Shown: positions 39,781 to 49,014, counted from the first letter of the stretch. The stretch is DNA of 64,000 nucleotides from Aquabacterium soli (GCF_003933735.1 NZ_RSED01000003.1:310001-374000); one strand, 5' to 3'. Notes: generated by a model not told the origin, from the letters alone. Translations and numbers: made by a program.

Positions 39781-40251
39781 TCATTTTTCCGGCAGGGCGG
39801 GCGGTGCCTCACTGCCCGGCAGCTTCGGCGGCTGTCCTTCCAGCGCCCTCAGGAAGCTGGGAAGCGGCAGCGGTCGGCCGTCCTTCATGCTCACCCACAC
39901 CAGGGTGGCACCGCCTGCTGCATACACGTTGCCGGGATCGTCGGCCCGCTCGATGCTCACATAGGTGTCGATGCTGGTGCGGCCGGGGTTGGCCACATAG
40001 AGCTTGACCACCAGGTTGCCCGGGAACACCAGGGGGCGGTAGAAGTTGCAGAAGGTGTTGGCGATGACCGGGCCCTCATCGGCCGAGTTGACCTGGCCAT
40101 TGATGGCCGCGATCCACGACACGCGGGCCTGCTCCATGTACCGGAAGTACAGGGTGTTGTTGACGTGGCCCAGACTGTCCATGTCGCCCCACAGGATGGG
40201 CAGGGGCACCTCGTGGACCAGCAGCTTGTGATCAGGGATTTCGAATCGCAT
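39781..40251 (-). CDS. Hotdog-fold acyl-CoA thioesterase (4HBT family)
   Basis: A 156-residue hotdog thioesterase. The 4-hydroxybenzoyl-CoA thioesterase-type active site is seen in ILWGDMDSLGHVNNTLYFRY, with catalytic Asp in GDMD and the conserved HVNN. Proteins of this type hydrolyse acyl-CoA esters. The start at 40251 (MRFEIPDH) gives the usual length; the 20 codons upstream are open but unlike the family. It is transcribed alone between two terminated units. Confidence 0.85.
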   Translation of the reverse strand: MRFEIPDHKLLVHEVPLPILWGDMDSLGHVNNTLYFRYMEQARVSWIAAINGQVNSADEGPVIANTFCNFYRPLVFPGNLVVKLYVANPGRTSIDTYVSIERADDPGNVYAAGGATLVWVSMKDGRPLPLPSFLRALEGQPPKLPGSEAPPALPEK

Positions 40252-40391
40252 AGGCTTGTACAGGCGAGCCCTGGAAAGGCGCCGCCGTTGAAACGGTGAA
40301 CTGCCCGGCACATGGAGGCATGCAGCTGCAAATCAAGGCCGCAGGCAGGGCCTTTGCTGCCCCGCCGACGTGCCTGAAGCCGCTGCCTGGA

Positions 40392-41177
40392 TCAGCCTGC
40401 GGCCATCCCGTCATCGGCCGAGATGACCGCGCCGTTGATGAAATCGCTCTGCGCGGAGCACAGCATCACCACCAGGGCGTCCAGGTCCTTGGGCTGGCCC
40501 ACGCGCTTGCGCGGCAACATGTCGATCAGCTTCTGGCCGCCTTCGGTGGCCCAGTGGTGGTGGTTGATCTCTGTGTCGATGTAGCCAGGACACACGGCAT
40601 TGGTCGTGATGCCGAAGCGGCCCCATTCGGCCGCCATCACCTTGGTCATGTGGACCACAGCCGCCTTGCTCATGCAGTACACGCCGATCTGCGGCATGGT
40701 GCGCAGCCCGGCCGCCGAGGCGATGTTGACGATGCGCCCGCCCGTGAAGGTGCCCGGGGCCGAGCCCTTGGCGCGCGCCAGCATGCGCTTGGCCACGGCC
40801 TGCGCCACGAAGAAGGCGCCGCGCGTGTTGGTGTCGAACACGTAGTCGTAGTTTTCTTCCGTCACGTCCACCAGGCGCTCGGTGCTGCTCACGCCGGAGT
40901 TGTTGATCAGGATGTCGATGGAGCCGACCTCGGTCTCGGCATGGGCGACGGCGGCGCGGATGCTGTTCACGTCGGTCACGTCCAGGCCCACCACGTGGGC
41001 GTCACCGCCGCCAGCCTCGATCTCGGCACGCAGGGTCTTGAGGTTCTCGACGCGGCGGCCCGCCAGCACCACGGCGGCGCCCGCTTGGGCCAGGGTCAGT
41101 GCGAATTGCTTGCCCAGACCGCTGGAGGCACCGGTGATCAGGGCGACGCGGCCGGACAGGTCGATGTTGTAGCTCAT
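40392..41177 (-). CDS. Short-chain dehydrogenase/reductase family oxidoreductase
   Basis: A 261-residue classical SDR. The NAD(P)-binding TGASSGLGKQFA is at about residues 15-26, NNSGV (NNAG-type) at about 91-95, and the catalytic triad in NIASAAG (Ser about 149) and YCMSK (Tyr about 166, Lys about 170). The chain ends near ISADDGMAAG. The beta-2 acidic or basic residue (AGRRVENLK) hints at NADP. The substrate is unknown; many close SDRs act in fatty-acid or acetoacetyl metabolism. It is divergent from the ETF-QO gene. Confidence 0.88.
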   Translation of the reverse strand: MSYNIDLSGRVALITGASSGLGKQFALTLAQAGAAVVLAGRRVENLKTLRAEIEAGGGDAHVVGLDVTDVNSIRAAVAHAETEVGSIDILINNSGVSSTERLVDVTEENYDYVFDTNTRGAFFVAQAVAKRMLARAKGSAPGTFTGGRIVNIASAAGLRTMPQIGVYCMSKAAVVHMTKVMAAEWGRFGITTNAVCPGYIDTEINHHHWATEGGQKLIDMLPRKRVGQPKDLDALVVMLCSAQSDFINGAVISADDGMAAG

Positions 41178-41461
41178 GTGTTCTTCTTTCCATCAGGGGT
41201 GTAGCTCGGAAACCTTAGCACGAAGGCCGCGCGGCACCCAGCATAGAAGGGTTTGCAAGCAGGGTCTGATGCCTTGATTGACACCGTGGTCCGGCGCATG
41301 CCCATACAGGGCGACCACATTTTCGAACGGTCGTGCTTTTTTCTGCCAGAATGCGGTCGTCCCCCCCATGAACGGCGAATTACAATGCCGGGTTTTGCAT
41401 CTGCATGCCCTGCGCGAATCCGCGCGCGAACAAGTCCCCTTTCCCCGAAGGAAACCACACG
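41178..41461. promoter_or_regulatory. Divergent SDR/ETF-QO upstream region
   Basis: No gene is supported in these 284 bp. A TACAAT box at 41381-41386 on the plus strand is a plausible -10 for the ETF-QO gene, with a leader of about 70 nt ending in a GAAGGAAA ribosome-binding site. No convincing -35 was seen. Confidence 0.4.
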
Positions 41462-43150
41462 ATGACGCCCCAGGAAATCCTTGAGCAGTTCGGCCCCCGT
41501 GAGTCGATGGAATATGACGTGGTGATCGTCGGTGCCGGCCCGGGTGGCCTGGCCACCGCCATCCGTCTGAAGCAACTGGCTGAAAAGGCCGGCAAGGAAA
41601 TCTCCGTCTGCGTGCTCGAAAAGGGTTCCGAGCCCGGCGCGCACATCCTGTCCGGCGCCGTGATGGACCCGAAGGCCATCACCGAGCTCTTCCCCAACTG
41701 GAAGGAACTCGGCGCGCCGCTGAACCAGCCCGTCACCTCTGACGAAGTGTGGTTCCTGACGAACGAGACCGGCGGCTTCAAGACGCCCAACGCACTGATC
41801 CCCAACAACTTCCACAACGAAGGCGCCTATGTGATCAGCCTGGGCAACGTGGTGCGTTGGCTGGCGCAGCAGGCCGAGAACCTCGGCGTGGAGATCTTCC
41901 CCGGCTTCGCCGCGGCTGAAGTGCTCTACAACGACGACGGCTCCGTCAAGGGCGTGGCCACCGGCAACCTGGGCATCAACAAGCAGGGCGAGCCCACCGA
42001 GAACTTCCAGCTGGGCATGGAACTGCTGGCCAAGTACACCGTGTTCGCCGAAGGCGCGCGCGGCCACCTGGGCAAGCGTCTGATCGAAAAGTTCAAGCTG
42101 GCCGACGGCAAGGCGCCGCAGAGCTTCGGCATCGGCATCAAGGAGCTGTGGGAGATCGACCCGGCCAAGGCCAAGCCCGGCCTGGTGGTGCACACGGCCG
42201 GCTGGCCGATGGACAAGGACACCTTCGGTGGCGGCTTCCTCTACCACCTCGAAGACAACAAGATCACCCTGGGCTTCGTGGTCGGCCTGGACTACCAGAA
42301 CCCCTGGCTGAGCCCGTTCGAAGAAATGCAGCGCTGGAAGCTGCACCCCACCATCAAGCAGTACCTCGAAGGCGGCAAGCGCCTGAGCTACGGCGCCCGC
42401 GCCATCAACAACGGCATGATTCCCAGCCTGCCCAAGACCGTGTTCCCGGGCGGCGCGCTGATCGGCTGTGACGCCGGCTTCCTGAACGCTTCGCGCATCA
42501 AGGGCAGCCACGCCGCCATCAAGACCGGCATGCTGTGCGCCGAAGCGGCCTTCGAGGCCGTGACCGCCGGCCGCCAGTTCGACGAACTGAGCGCCTACCC
42601 CGCCGCGTTCGAGAAGAGCTGGCTGCACGACGAACTGGAAGCCGCCGGCAACTTCAAGCCCTGGTTCAAGAAGGGCATGTACGTGGGCATGCTGATGACC
42701 GGCATCGAGCACTGGCTGCTGCCGCGCCTGGGCTTCAAGTCGCCCCCCTGGAAGATCAAGAACCCGGTGACCGACCATGGCCGTCTCAAGCCCGCGGCCG
42801 AGTGCGCCAAGATCGACTACCCCAAGCCCGACGGCAAGTTCACCTTCGACCGCCTGAGTTCGGTGTTCGTCTCCAACACCAACCATGAAGAGCAGCAACC
42901 GGCCCACCTGACGCTCAAGGACGCCTCGGTGCCCGTGAACATCAACCTGGCCAAGTACGCCGGCCCCGAAAGCCGCTACTGCCCGGCCGGTGTCTACGAG
43001 TTCGTGAAGAACGACGACAACACCGACCGCCTGCAGATCAACGCGCAGAACTGCGTGCACTGCAAGACCTGCGACATCAAGGATCCCACCCAGAACATCG
43101 TGTGGGTCACGCCGGAAGGTGGCGGCGGCCCCAACTATTCGGGCATGTGA
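41462..43150 (+). CDS. Electron transfer flavoprotein-ubiquinone oxidoreductase
   Basis: A 562-residue FAD and 4Fe-4S protein that passes electrons from ETF, and so from acyl-CoA dehydrogenases, to ubiquinone at the membrane. The FAD motif is VVIVGAGPGGLATAIRL (about residues 20-36). The C-terminal cluster ligands are in YCPAGVYEF and NCVHCKTCDIKDPTQNIVW. The start ATG at 41462 follows GAAGGAAACC. Together with the nearby CoA-transferase, thioesterase, thiolase and hydroxyacyl-CoA dehydrogenase genes it points to active acyl-CoA oxidation. Confidence 0.95.
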   Translation: MTPQEILEQFGPRESMEYDVVIVGAGPGGLATAIRLKQLAEKAGKEISVCVLEKGSEPGAHILSGAVMDPKAITELFPNWKELGAPLNQPVTSDEVWFLTNETGGFKTPNALIPNNFHNEGAYVISLGNVVRWLAQQAENLGVEIFPGFAAAEVLYNDDGSVKGVATGNLGINKQGEPTENFQLGMELLAKYTVFAEGARGHLGKRLIEKFKLADGKAPQSFGIGIKELWEIDPAKAKPGLVVHTAGWPMDKDTFGGGFLYHLEDNKITLGFVVGLDYQNPWLSPFEEMQRWKLHPTIKQYLEGGKRLSYGARAINNGMIPSLPKTVFPGGALIGCDAGFLNASRIKGSHAAIKTGMLCAEAAFEAVTAGRQFDELSAYPAAFEKSWLHDELEAAGNFKPWFKKGMYVGMLMTGIEHWLLPRLGFKSPPWKIKNPVTDHGRLKPAAECAKIDYPKPDGKFTFDRLSSVFVSNTNHEEQQPAHLTLKDASVPVNINLAKYAGPESRYCPAGVYEFVKNDDNTDRLQINAQNCVHCKTCDIKDPTQNIVWVTPEGGGGPNYSGM

Positions 43151-43166
43151 CCTGAACCTCTCCCTC

Positions 43167-43192
43167 AAGGCAGCGCAAGCTGCCTTTTTTAT
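43167..43192 (+). terminator. Rho-independent terminator after the ETF-QO gene
   Basis: AAGGCAGC-GCAA-GCTGCCTT is a perfect 8-bp stem with a tetraloop, followed by TTTTATT, 16 bp past the stop. Confidence 0.9.
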
Positions 43193-43347
43193 TCCCATGT
43201 CGTCTGGACCTGCCATGACGCACGCAGCGATCATGAATGAGGCAACAGCCGTCCATCGCTGAATGATTGCGTTCACATTTCGGGCTGCCCTGACACAAAT
43301 GTGGGAACCCCGTTTCAGTTTCAGCTTTTCAGGTCGATAAAGGGTCG

Positions 43348-44685
43348 ATGCCACGCCAGGTGTGCGGTCGCACAAGGCCAGGGCAGTCAAGGTATTGCGT
43401 GTTGACCCGAACGAACGATCTACAAGCGCTGCTCAGCTGCCTCAAGCAAGAAGGCAGCGTCACGACTGCCCATGAGGGCGGCCACATCCTGAAATCGGCC
43501 TTCCAGCCCATCTACAGCCTGTCGCATTGCCGGGCCGTGGGCCATGAAGCCCTGCTGCGGGCCACGGACGCCGAGCACAAGCCGGTGCCTCCGCCCGAGT
43601 ACTTCGCCACGGCCACCAGTTCCGAAGACCGCGTCTGGATCGACAACCTGACAGGCCTGCTGCACATGGCCAACTTTGCCGCGAACCGGCCGGCACGGCA
43701 GTGGCTGTTCCTCAACACGCTGCCGGAGACCATGCTCAAGCTCACGAGCGAGGCCACGCCCAGGCACCTCGCCGAGGCCCTCGACCGATTCAATCTGCCA
43801 GCGTCCACCGTGGTCCTGGAGGTGCTGGAAAGTGCATTCCAGGATGCCGGGGAACTCACTGCCGCCGTGGAGCGGGCCCGCGAGATCGGTTTCCTGATCG
43901 CGCTGGACGACTTCGGCGCCGGCCACTCCAACTTCGACCGGGTCTGGCAACTGCGCCCCGACATCGTCAAGCTGGACCGCAGCCTGGTCGCCCGCGCGGC
44001 CGCCAATACGCGTGAGCGGCGCGTGGTGATGCAGATGGTGTCCTTGCTGCACGAATGCGGGGCCCTGGTGTTGATGGAGGGCGTGGAAACCGTCGACGAG
44101 GCCCTGCTGGCACTGGAAGCCGACGTCGACATGGTGCAGGGCTACCACTTCTGCCGCCCCCAGCCCTTGCCCGAGACGGGCGGGCCGGCCCTGCAGAAGC
44201 TCTCCGAGTTGCACCAGTTGCTGCTGAACACCGCGCTGCGCCAACGCCAGCAGCAGAAGGCCCGCATTGCCGCGTACTACAACGCCATCGGGCATGGTGC
44301 GTTCACGCTTTCGCAAGGGCACACCCTGGAGGAGGCCTGTCAGAGCTTCCTGAGCCTGCCGCAGGCCGAGGTCTGCTACCTGCTGGACGACCACGGTTTC
44401 CAGGTGGGCACCCATGTGCTGCCGCCGCAGTACAGCAGCCCTGATGTCCTGGGCTACGAACCTCTGAACGACTGCACCGGCGCCACCTGGGCGCGCCGGC
44501 CCTACTTTCGCCGTGCCATGCAGGCGATCGGGCAGGTGCAGGTCACGCGCCCCTACCGCACCATCCATGGCAACCGCATCTGCGTGACCGTGTCCATGGC
44601 CTTCAGGCGCATGGTGGACGGGCAAGAGCAGATCCAGGTGCTGTGCGGAGACCTGCTCGAGAACGAGGACTCGGCGCTGGCCTGA
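43348..44685 (+). CDS. EAL-domain cyclic-di-GMP phosphodiesterase with C-terminal Cache-like region
   Basis: A 445-residue protein predicted to hydrolyse cyclic di-GMP. The EAL domain (about residues 45-285) keeps its main active-site blocks: HEALLR (EALL form), LNTLPE, VVLEVLES, ALDDFGAGHSN, IVKLDRSL, MEGVET and VQGYHF. The C-terminal 150 residues (YFRRAMQAIGQVQVTRPYRT, then CVTVSMAFRR) resemble a Cache-type sensor, although no membrane segment is seen. The start is uncertain: ATG 43348, or a GTG near 43399 that would drop 17 unfamiliar residues. Confidence 0.85.
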   Translation: MPRQVCGRTRPGQSRYCVLTRTNDLQALLSCLKQEGSVTTAHEGGHILKSAFQPIYSLSHCRAVGHEALLRATDAEHKPVPPPEYFATATSSEDRVWIDNLTGLLHMANFAANRPARQWLFLNTLPETMLKLTSEATPRHLAEALDRFNLPASTVVLEVLESAFQDAGELTAAVERAREIGFLIALDDFGAGHSNFDRVWQLRPDIVKLDRSLVARAAANTRERRVVMQMVSLLHECGALVLMEGVETVDEALLALEADVDMVQGYHFCRPQPLPETGGPALQKLSELHQLLLNTALRQRQQQKARIAAYYNAIGHGAFTLSQGHTLEEACQSFLSLPQAEVCYLLDDHGFQVGTHVLPPQYSSPDVLGYEPLNDCTGATWARRPYFRRAMQAIGQVQVTRPYRTIHGNRICVTVSMAFRRMVDGQEQIQVLCGDLLENEDSALA

Positions 44686-44707
44686 CGTCGCTGCCCCCGC
44701 CGCAGGC

Positions 44708-45310
44708 TCAACGCAGGTCGGGGTCCTCGATCACCAGGCCGACGGGGATCGGCTCTGCATCCATGGCAGCCGTGTCCACACCCGTCTGGCCAACGGCCAG
44801 CAACGCCCGCGCGGCATCCCGCTCGGCCCTGATCTGGGCCCGACGCTCCGCGAAGAACTGCTTGAGCAGCTGGCTGCTGGCCTCTGCCAGCACGCCACCC
44901 ACGATCTGCGTGTGGTGGTTGAGCTGGGTGTTCCCGAACAGGTCGATCACCGAACCCGCCACGCCGGTCTTGGGATCGTGCGCTGCGAACACCACCCGCC
45001 TGAACCGGGCATGCATCAAGGCCATGGCACACATGGCGCAGGGCTCCAGCGTCACATACAGGTCGCAATCGGGCAGGCGGTAGTTCTCCAGCAGTTGCGA
45101 GGCATGGCGCAGGGCCACGATCTCGGCGTGCGCCGTGGGATCGTGCGTGGTGATGGGCCGGTTGTAGCCGGTGGCGATGACCTGCCCCTCGCGCATGATG
45201 ACCGCGCCCACGGGCACCTCGCCGGCCAGCCAGGCATTCTGGGCCTGGTCCAGCGCGATGCGCATGGCGTGTTCGTCGGCGGGGGTGATGGGAAGTGAGG
45301 AAGCGGTCAC
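44708..45310 (-). CDS. tadA: tRNA-specific adenosine deaminase TadA
   Basis: Deaminates A34 to inosine in tRNA-Arg(ACG). The zinc site is intact: the catalytic HAEIVALRHA (His-Ala-Glu) and the LEPCAMCAMAL Cys pair, with GEVPVGAVIM upstream. I chose GTG 45310 (200 residues); ATG 45265 (MRIALDQAQ) and ATG 45382 (METGQSHGG) are open alternatives. The C-terminus runs about 40 residues past the usual end. It converges with the EAL gene, and the next gene upstream is divergent. Confidence 0.9.
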   Translation of the reverse strand: MTASSLPITPADEHAMRIALDQAQNAWLAGEVPVGAVIMREGQVIATGYNRPITTHDPTAHAEIVALRHASQLLENYRLPDCDLYVTLEPCAMCAMALMHARFRRVVFAAHDPKTGVAGSVIDLFGNTQLNHHTQIVGGVLAEASSQLLKQFFAERRAQIRAERDAARALLAVGQTGVDTAAMDAEPIPVGLVIEDPDLR

Positions 45311-45439
45311 GGGGTCTGGCTGTCGATGTTCTGCTGAACCTGCTTGCTGTGGTCTTCCACCATGCGATTGACCGGTCTCCATAGCGAAGCTCTGCGCTGG
45401 ATTATCGCTTGCGCGTGAAAAGCAGGTACAAAGGCGAGC

Positions 45440-46495
45440 ATGCAAGACGACCTGTTCCAGCAGGATCCCACCGAGCCCTCAGGCGCCCAGGAAGCCGTCC
45501 CCCAGCCCCGTACCGAGGGGCCACGCAAGCGCCCGCTGAGCGGCGTCAGGCCCGCGGCGCAGACGCCCGAAATCCAGCATCTGGGCACGGCCCTGCCCCG
45601 AGGCCTGAGGCTGGGCACGTCGTCGTGGACCTACCCCGGCTGGTCGGGCCTGCTGTGGGACGGTGAATTCTCTGAGCCGGCCCTATCGAAGCACGGCTTG
45701 GCAGCCTACACCGAGCATCCGCTGCTGCGCACGGTCAGCCTGGACCGCTCGTTCTACAGGCCGCTCACCGCCGCCCAATACGCACGGTACGCCGCACAGG
45801 TGCCCGACGACTTCCGCTTCATCGTGAAAGCGCCCAGCCTGGTCACCGATGCCCTGGTGCGCGGCGAAGACGGCCGTGGCATGCAGCTCAATCCGGTCTT
45901 CCTGGATCCGACATTGGCGGTGCAGGAATATGTTCAGCCCGTGCTCGATGGGCTGGGCCGCAAGCTCGGCGTGCTGCTTTTCCAGCTCAGCCCCTTGCCG
46001 CCGCAGTGGCTGAACAGGCTTCCAGAGGTATGGGCCCGCCTGGACGACATGATCAAGGCCTTGCCAAGGTTGGCCCCTGAAGCGCCAGATGCCGTGATCG
46101 CCATCGAAGTTCGCGACCCGCAGTTCATCACGCCGGAGTTTGCTGAACTGCTCAAGCGCATGGGCGCCACCTACTGCCTGAGCCTGCATCCCAAACTGCC
46201 GCCCATCGAGCGGCAATTGCCCCTGCTGCGCAGGCTGTGGCCTGGTCCCCTGGTGTGCCGATGGCACCTGCACAGAAAGCATGGCCCCTTCGGATACGCC
46301 GAGGCCGAAAAGATCTATGCGCCGTTCCATGCGCTGGCCGATCCAGACAGCGACACCCGGCATGCACTGGCCAAGGTGATACGCGCCACGACCGCCCACG
46401 GCCAGAGCGCCTTCGTGACCATCAGCAACAACGCAGAAGGATGCGCCCCGCTGTCCATCCAGGCCATGGCGCAGGCCATTGTCTACCCAGCCTAG
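45440..46495 (+). CDS. DUF72 (YecE-like) family protein
   Basis: A 351-residue protein of the DUF72 family, which adopts a TIM-barrel fold; its biochemical function is unknown. LGTSSWTYPGWSGLLWD at about residues 54-70 is the family's N-terminal signature, with DDFRFIVKAPS (about 125) and the late HRKHGPFGYAEAEKIYAPF and FVTISNNAEGCAP. About 50 Pro/Arg-rich residues precede the domain. The start ATG at 45440 follows AAAGGCGAG. Confidence 0.85.
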   Translation: MQDDLFQQDPTEPSGAQEAVPQPRTEGPRKRPLSGVRPAAQTPEIQHLGTALPRGLRLGTSSWTYPGWSGLLWDGEFSEPALSKHGLAAYTEHPLLRTVSLDRSFYRPLTAAQYARYAAQVPDDFRFIVKAPSLVTDALVRGEDGRGMQLNPVFLDPTLAVQEYVQPVLDGLGRKLGVLLFQLSPLPPQWLNRLPEVWARLDDMIKALPRLAPEAPDAVIAIEVRDPQFITPEFAELLKRMGATYCLSLHPKLPPIERQLPLLRRLWPGPLVCRWHLHRKHGPFGYAEAEKIYAPFHALADPDSDTRHALAKVIRATTAHGQSAFVTISNNAEGCAPLSIQAMAQAIVYPA

Positions 46496-46552
46496 CTCAG
46501 ACCGGGCACGTCAATTGCCAAAGGGCGTCATCCCAATGTCTGCGTGGAAGCC

Positions 46553-47074
46553 ATGTCCGAAGAAGCCCGAACATCCTCGCCCCGTACTTTCAAGCCCCGC
46601 GTGGTCCCCAGGATCGAGGAGGGCACGCGCGAGGACGGTGATCTGACCGACATGCTGGGAGAGTTGCGGGTGGTGCTTCCAACAGCCCAGTTGCTGACAG
46701 CATTCCTGATCACCGTGCCGTTCATGCCTGGATTCTCCGATCTGGCCGTCATCGAGCGGCACGTGTTCCTGGCCACCTTCATGCTCTCCGTCACGGGCCT
46801 GGTGCTGCTGAGCGCGCCGGCGGTGCAACATCGCCTGGTGCGCCCCCTGCTGGACCGCGTGAAGTTCAAGCACCGCGCGAGCAAGCAGATCCTGCTGGGC
46901 TGTGGGGCAATTTCACTCGCACTGGTGCTGGCCGCACAGTTCGTGCTGACCAGGGCGATGGACTCCATCCTCATTGGCACGGTGGCGGCAGCCGGTGTGG
47001 CCGCCCTGTTGACGCTCTTCTGGTGGCTGCTGCCAGGCACCTGGAGCGATCGCCCAGGCCACAGCGGCGATTGA
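46553..47074 (+). CDS. DUF6328 family membrane protein
   Basis: A 173-residue protein with four hydrophobic segments: LPTAQLLTAFLITVPFM, HVFLATFMLSVTGLVLL, ILLGCGAISLALVLAAQ and VAAAGVAALLTLFWWLL. A soluble, charged N-terminus of about 35 residues precedes them. The layout ELRVVLPTAQLLTAFLITVPF is that of the DUF6328 family, of unknown function. The start at 46553 (MSEEAR) or 46544 cannot be separated. It converges with the MFS gene. Confidence 0.75.
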   Translation: MSEEARTSSPRTFKPRVVPRIEEGTREDGDLTDMLGELRVVLPTAQLLTAFLITVPFMPGFSDLAVIERHVFLATFMLSVTGLVLLSAPAVQHRLVRPLLDRVKFKHRASKQILLGCGAISLALVLAAQFVLTRAMDSILIGTVAAAGVAALLTLFWWLLPGTWSDRPGHSGD

Positions 47075-47095
47075 GCCGCAGCACGGCCGCACCGA

Positions 47096-48310
47096 TCACG
47101 CCAGGCTTTTGCGCATGCGCCAGGCAGCCGAGCCGCTGATCAGGATCAGCGCGAGGCCATATCCCAACGAGGCAGCTTCGATGCCGACATGGCCCACCGC
47201 CAGCCCCGCGGCCAATGCCGGCAGGCTGAAAGCCAGATAGCTGATCACGAGGAAGCTGGCCATCAAGGCGCCGCGTTCATGCGGCTGGGCAAGGGGTACC
47301 AGGCTCCTGACAGAAGCGTTGAAACCCGCCCCGAATCCCAGGCCAGCCACCACGGTGCCCAGGAAGAAGGCGGCAGCAACATGGAAGTGGATGCCGCCCA
47401 GCGTCAGCAGCATGCCCAAACACAAGGCCCCCGCAGCGGCCGCCCTGACCATATGGGCAGGATGATGGCGCAACCACAGGATCCCCACAGCACCACTGAG
47501 CACCAGGGTGGCGATCAAGGCGCCACCCAGCAAAGGCGTGGCGCTGCCGATCACGCTGCGCGCCAGGGTCGGCCCCAGCGACAGGTAGAGGCCCCCCAGC
47601 GCCCATTGCGCGGTGTTGAGAGGTGCGATCAGCCACAGCGTTTCACGCGCGGCCTCGGGCACCGCCAGCCGCGGTCGCAACGAGCGCCACGCGCCGGGGC
47701 GCCGGGTCACGGTCTCAGGCAGGTAGAAGGCCGCCCAGGTCTGAAGGCCGACGATGATCAGTGCGACCTCGAACACCAGCCGGGTAGGCACTTGCGCAAA
47801 CTGCACGAGCGCGCTGGCTCCCAGCGCGCCGAACGCCATGCCGAACATCGGGGCCACACTGTTCACCAACGCACCGCGCTCACGCTGGAAATCAAGCAGT
47901 GCAGCGCCCAGCACCGCACTGGCGATGCCAGTGGCCAACCCTTGCAGCAGCCGGGCGGCCAGCAACCAGGCCACCGAATCCGCACACAGGAACAACACCA
48001 GTGAGCCCAGTTCCAGCAGCAACGCCGCCAGCAGCACCGGACGGCGGCCACGGTAGTCGGACAGGGCGCCGAGCACCAGCAGCCCTCCGAGAAGCGCGAA
48101 CGCATAGACCGAGAACACCAGCGTCAAGGTCAAGGCCGAGAAGCCGAACGTTTCACGGTAGAGCCCATACAGCGGAGACGGCGCACTTGAAGCCGCCAGA
48201 AAGCTCACCACCAGCGATCCGAGCAGCCAGAAGCCCTGGGGCGGGGTCAGACGCCCCGGCTGCTGCACTGGCCAGGCATCAGCAGTAGATGCAGGAAGGG
48301 GGACGGACAT
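47096..48310 (-). CDS. MFS transporter
   Basis: A 404-residue major facilitator with about twelve hydrophobic helices. The loop 2-3 motif GALSDYRGRRPVLLAALLLE (about residues 81-100) is the classic MFS signature, and AARLLQGLATGIASAV follows. It is divergent from a TetR regulator with palindromic sites between them, so it is likely a TetR-repressed efflux pump. The substrate is unknown. Confidence 0.9.
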   Translation of the reverse strand: MSVPLPASTADAWPVQQPGRLTPPQGFWLLGSLVVSFLAASSAPSPLYGLYRETFGFSALTLTLVFSVYAFALLGGLLVLGALSDYRGRRPVLLAALLLELGSLVLFLCADSVAWLLAARLLQGLATGIASAVLGAALLDFQRERGALVNSVAPMFGMAFGALGASALVQFAQVPTRLVFEVALIIVGLQTWAAFYLPETVTRRPGAWRSLRPRLAVPEAARETLWLIAPLNTAQWALGGLYLSLGPTLARSVIGSATPLLGGALIATLVLSGAVGILWLRHHPAHMVRAAAAGALCLGMLLTLGGIHFHVAAAFFLGTVVAGLGFGAGFNASVRSLVPLAQPHERGALMASFLVISYLAFSLPALAAGLAVGHVGIEAASLGYGLALILISGSAAWRMRKSLA

Positions 48311-48322
48311 GAAGGCTCCACA

Positions 48323-48342
48323 AAAGCAAATTCTTTGCGTTT
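48323..48342. promoter_or_regulatory. Candidate TetR operator, imperfect palindrome
   Basis: AAAGCAAATTCTTTGCGTTT is an imperfect palindrome with the same AAAGCAA/TTGCTTT half-sites as the better copy at 48368-48388. It lies 13 bp upstream of the MFS start codon. Confidence 0.5.
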
Positions 48343-48367
48343 ATGCATTGTGCCGATCTCGACTCAC

Positions 48368-48388
48368 TAAAGCAATTTTTTTGCTTTA
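48368..48388. promoter_or_regulatory. Candidate TetR operator, perfect palindrome
   Basis: TAAAGCAA and TTGCTTTA form a perfect 8-bp palindrome with a 5-nt T spacer, ending 11 bp before the TetR gene's ATG. With the second copy near 48330 it makes a typical autoregulated divergent control region for the MFS and TetR genes. Confidence 0.65.
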
Positions 48389-48399
48389 ACATCTTCGGC

Positions 48400-49014
48400 A
48401 TGTCGTTGAATCCCAGCAAATCCGCACCTCGCCCCGGGGGCCGCAGCGCCCGGGTACAAGCGTCGGTGCACGAGGCCACACGCCAACTGCTGAACGAACA
48501 TGGGCGAGAAGCCTTGACCGTGCCTTTGATCGCCTCACGGGCGGGGGTCACGCCATCGACCATCTACCGCCGTTGGGGCGACATTGCCGAACTGTTCGCC
48601 GATGTGGCACTGGAGCGCTTGCGCCCTGATGGAGAACCTGCGGACACCGGCAGTGTGGCCACCGACATGCTGACCTGGAGCGAGCAGTACCTGGACGAGA
48701 TGTCGTCAGAAGTAGGCCTGGCGATGATGCGCGATGTGCTCGCCGCGGGCGTCTCCACCAACGGTGTGCCCCTGCCCTGCCGTTGCGCCGAGTTCACCGC
48801 CGCCCAGATCGACATCATCCTGGCGCGCGGGCGGGCGCGTGGCGAAGCCGGCATTCCCACCGTGGACAAGCTGATGGACGGCATCGTGGCCCCGATCATC
48901 TACAAATTGCTGTTCGGCCCCACTGCCCCCGATGCCGTCTGGCTGCGTGCCCGGCTGGCCGAATGCCTGCCCAACACCACAGCCGAAAACGGCGAGCGTG
49001 CCGTGCAGGTTTGA
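48400..49014 (+). CDS. TetR/AcrR family transcriptional regulator
   Basis: A 204-residue TetR-type repressor. The DNA-binding domain covers about residues 15-65, with HEATRQLLNEHGREALTVPL and the recognition part IASRAGVTPSTIYRRWGDIA. The ligand-binding C-terminus is variable. The start ATG at 48400 (MSLNPSK) lies 11 bp after a perfect palindrome. It is divergent from the MFS transporter, its presumed target. Confidence 0.9.
   Translation: MSLNPSKSAPRPGGRSARVQASVHEATRQLLNEHGREALTVPLIASRAGVTPSTIYRRWGDIAELFADVALERLRPDGEPADTGSVATDMLTWSEQYLDEMSSEVGLAMMRDVLAAGVSTNGVPLPCRCAEFTAAQIDIILARGRARGEAGIPTVDKLMDGIVAPIIYKLLFGPTAPDAVWLRARLAECLPNTTAENGERAVQV

Noticed and set aside
41174..43390. 738-codon open frame antisense to the ETF-QO gene
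   Set aside because: Lies opposite a gene with clear FAD and Fe-S motifs, and its translation has no recognisable family.
45307..45618. Minus-strand ORF whose last 18 codons start at an internal Met near 45360 and overlap the tadA GTG
   Set aside because: Considered as a leader peptide for tadA, but most of it is antisense to the DUF72 gene and there is no supporting family; the tadA start itself is uncertain here.
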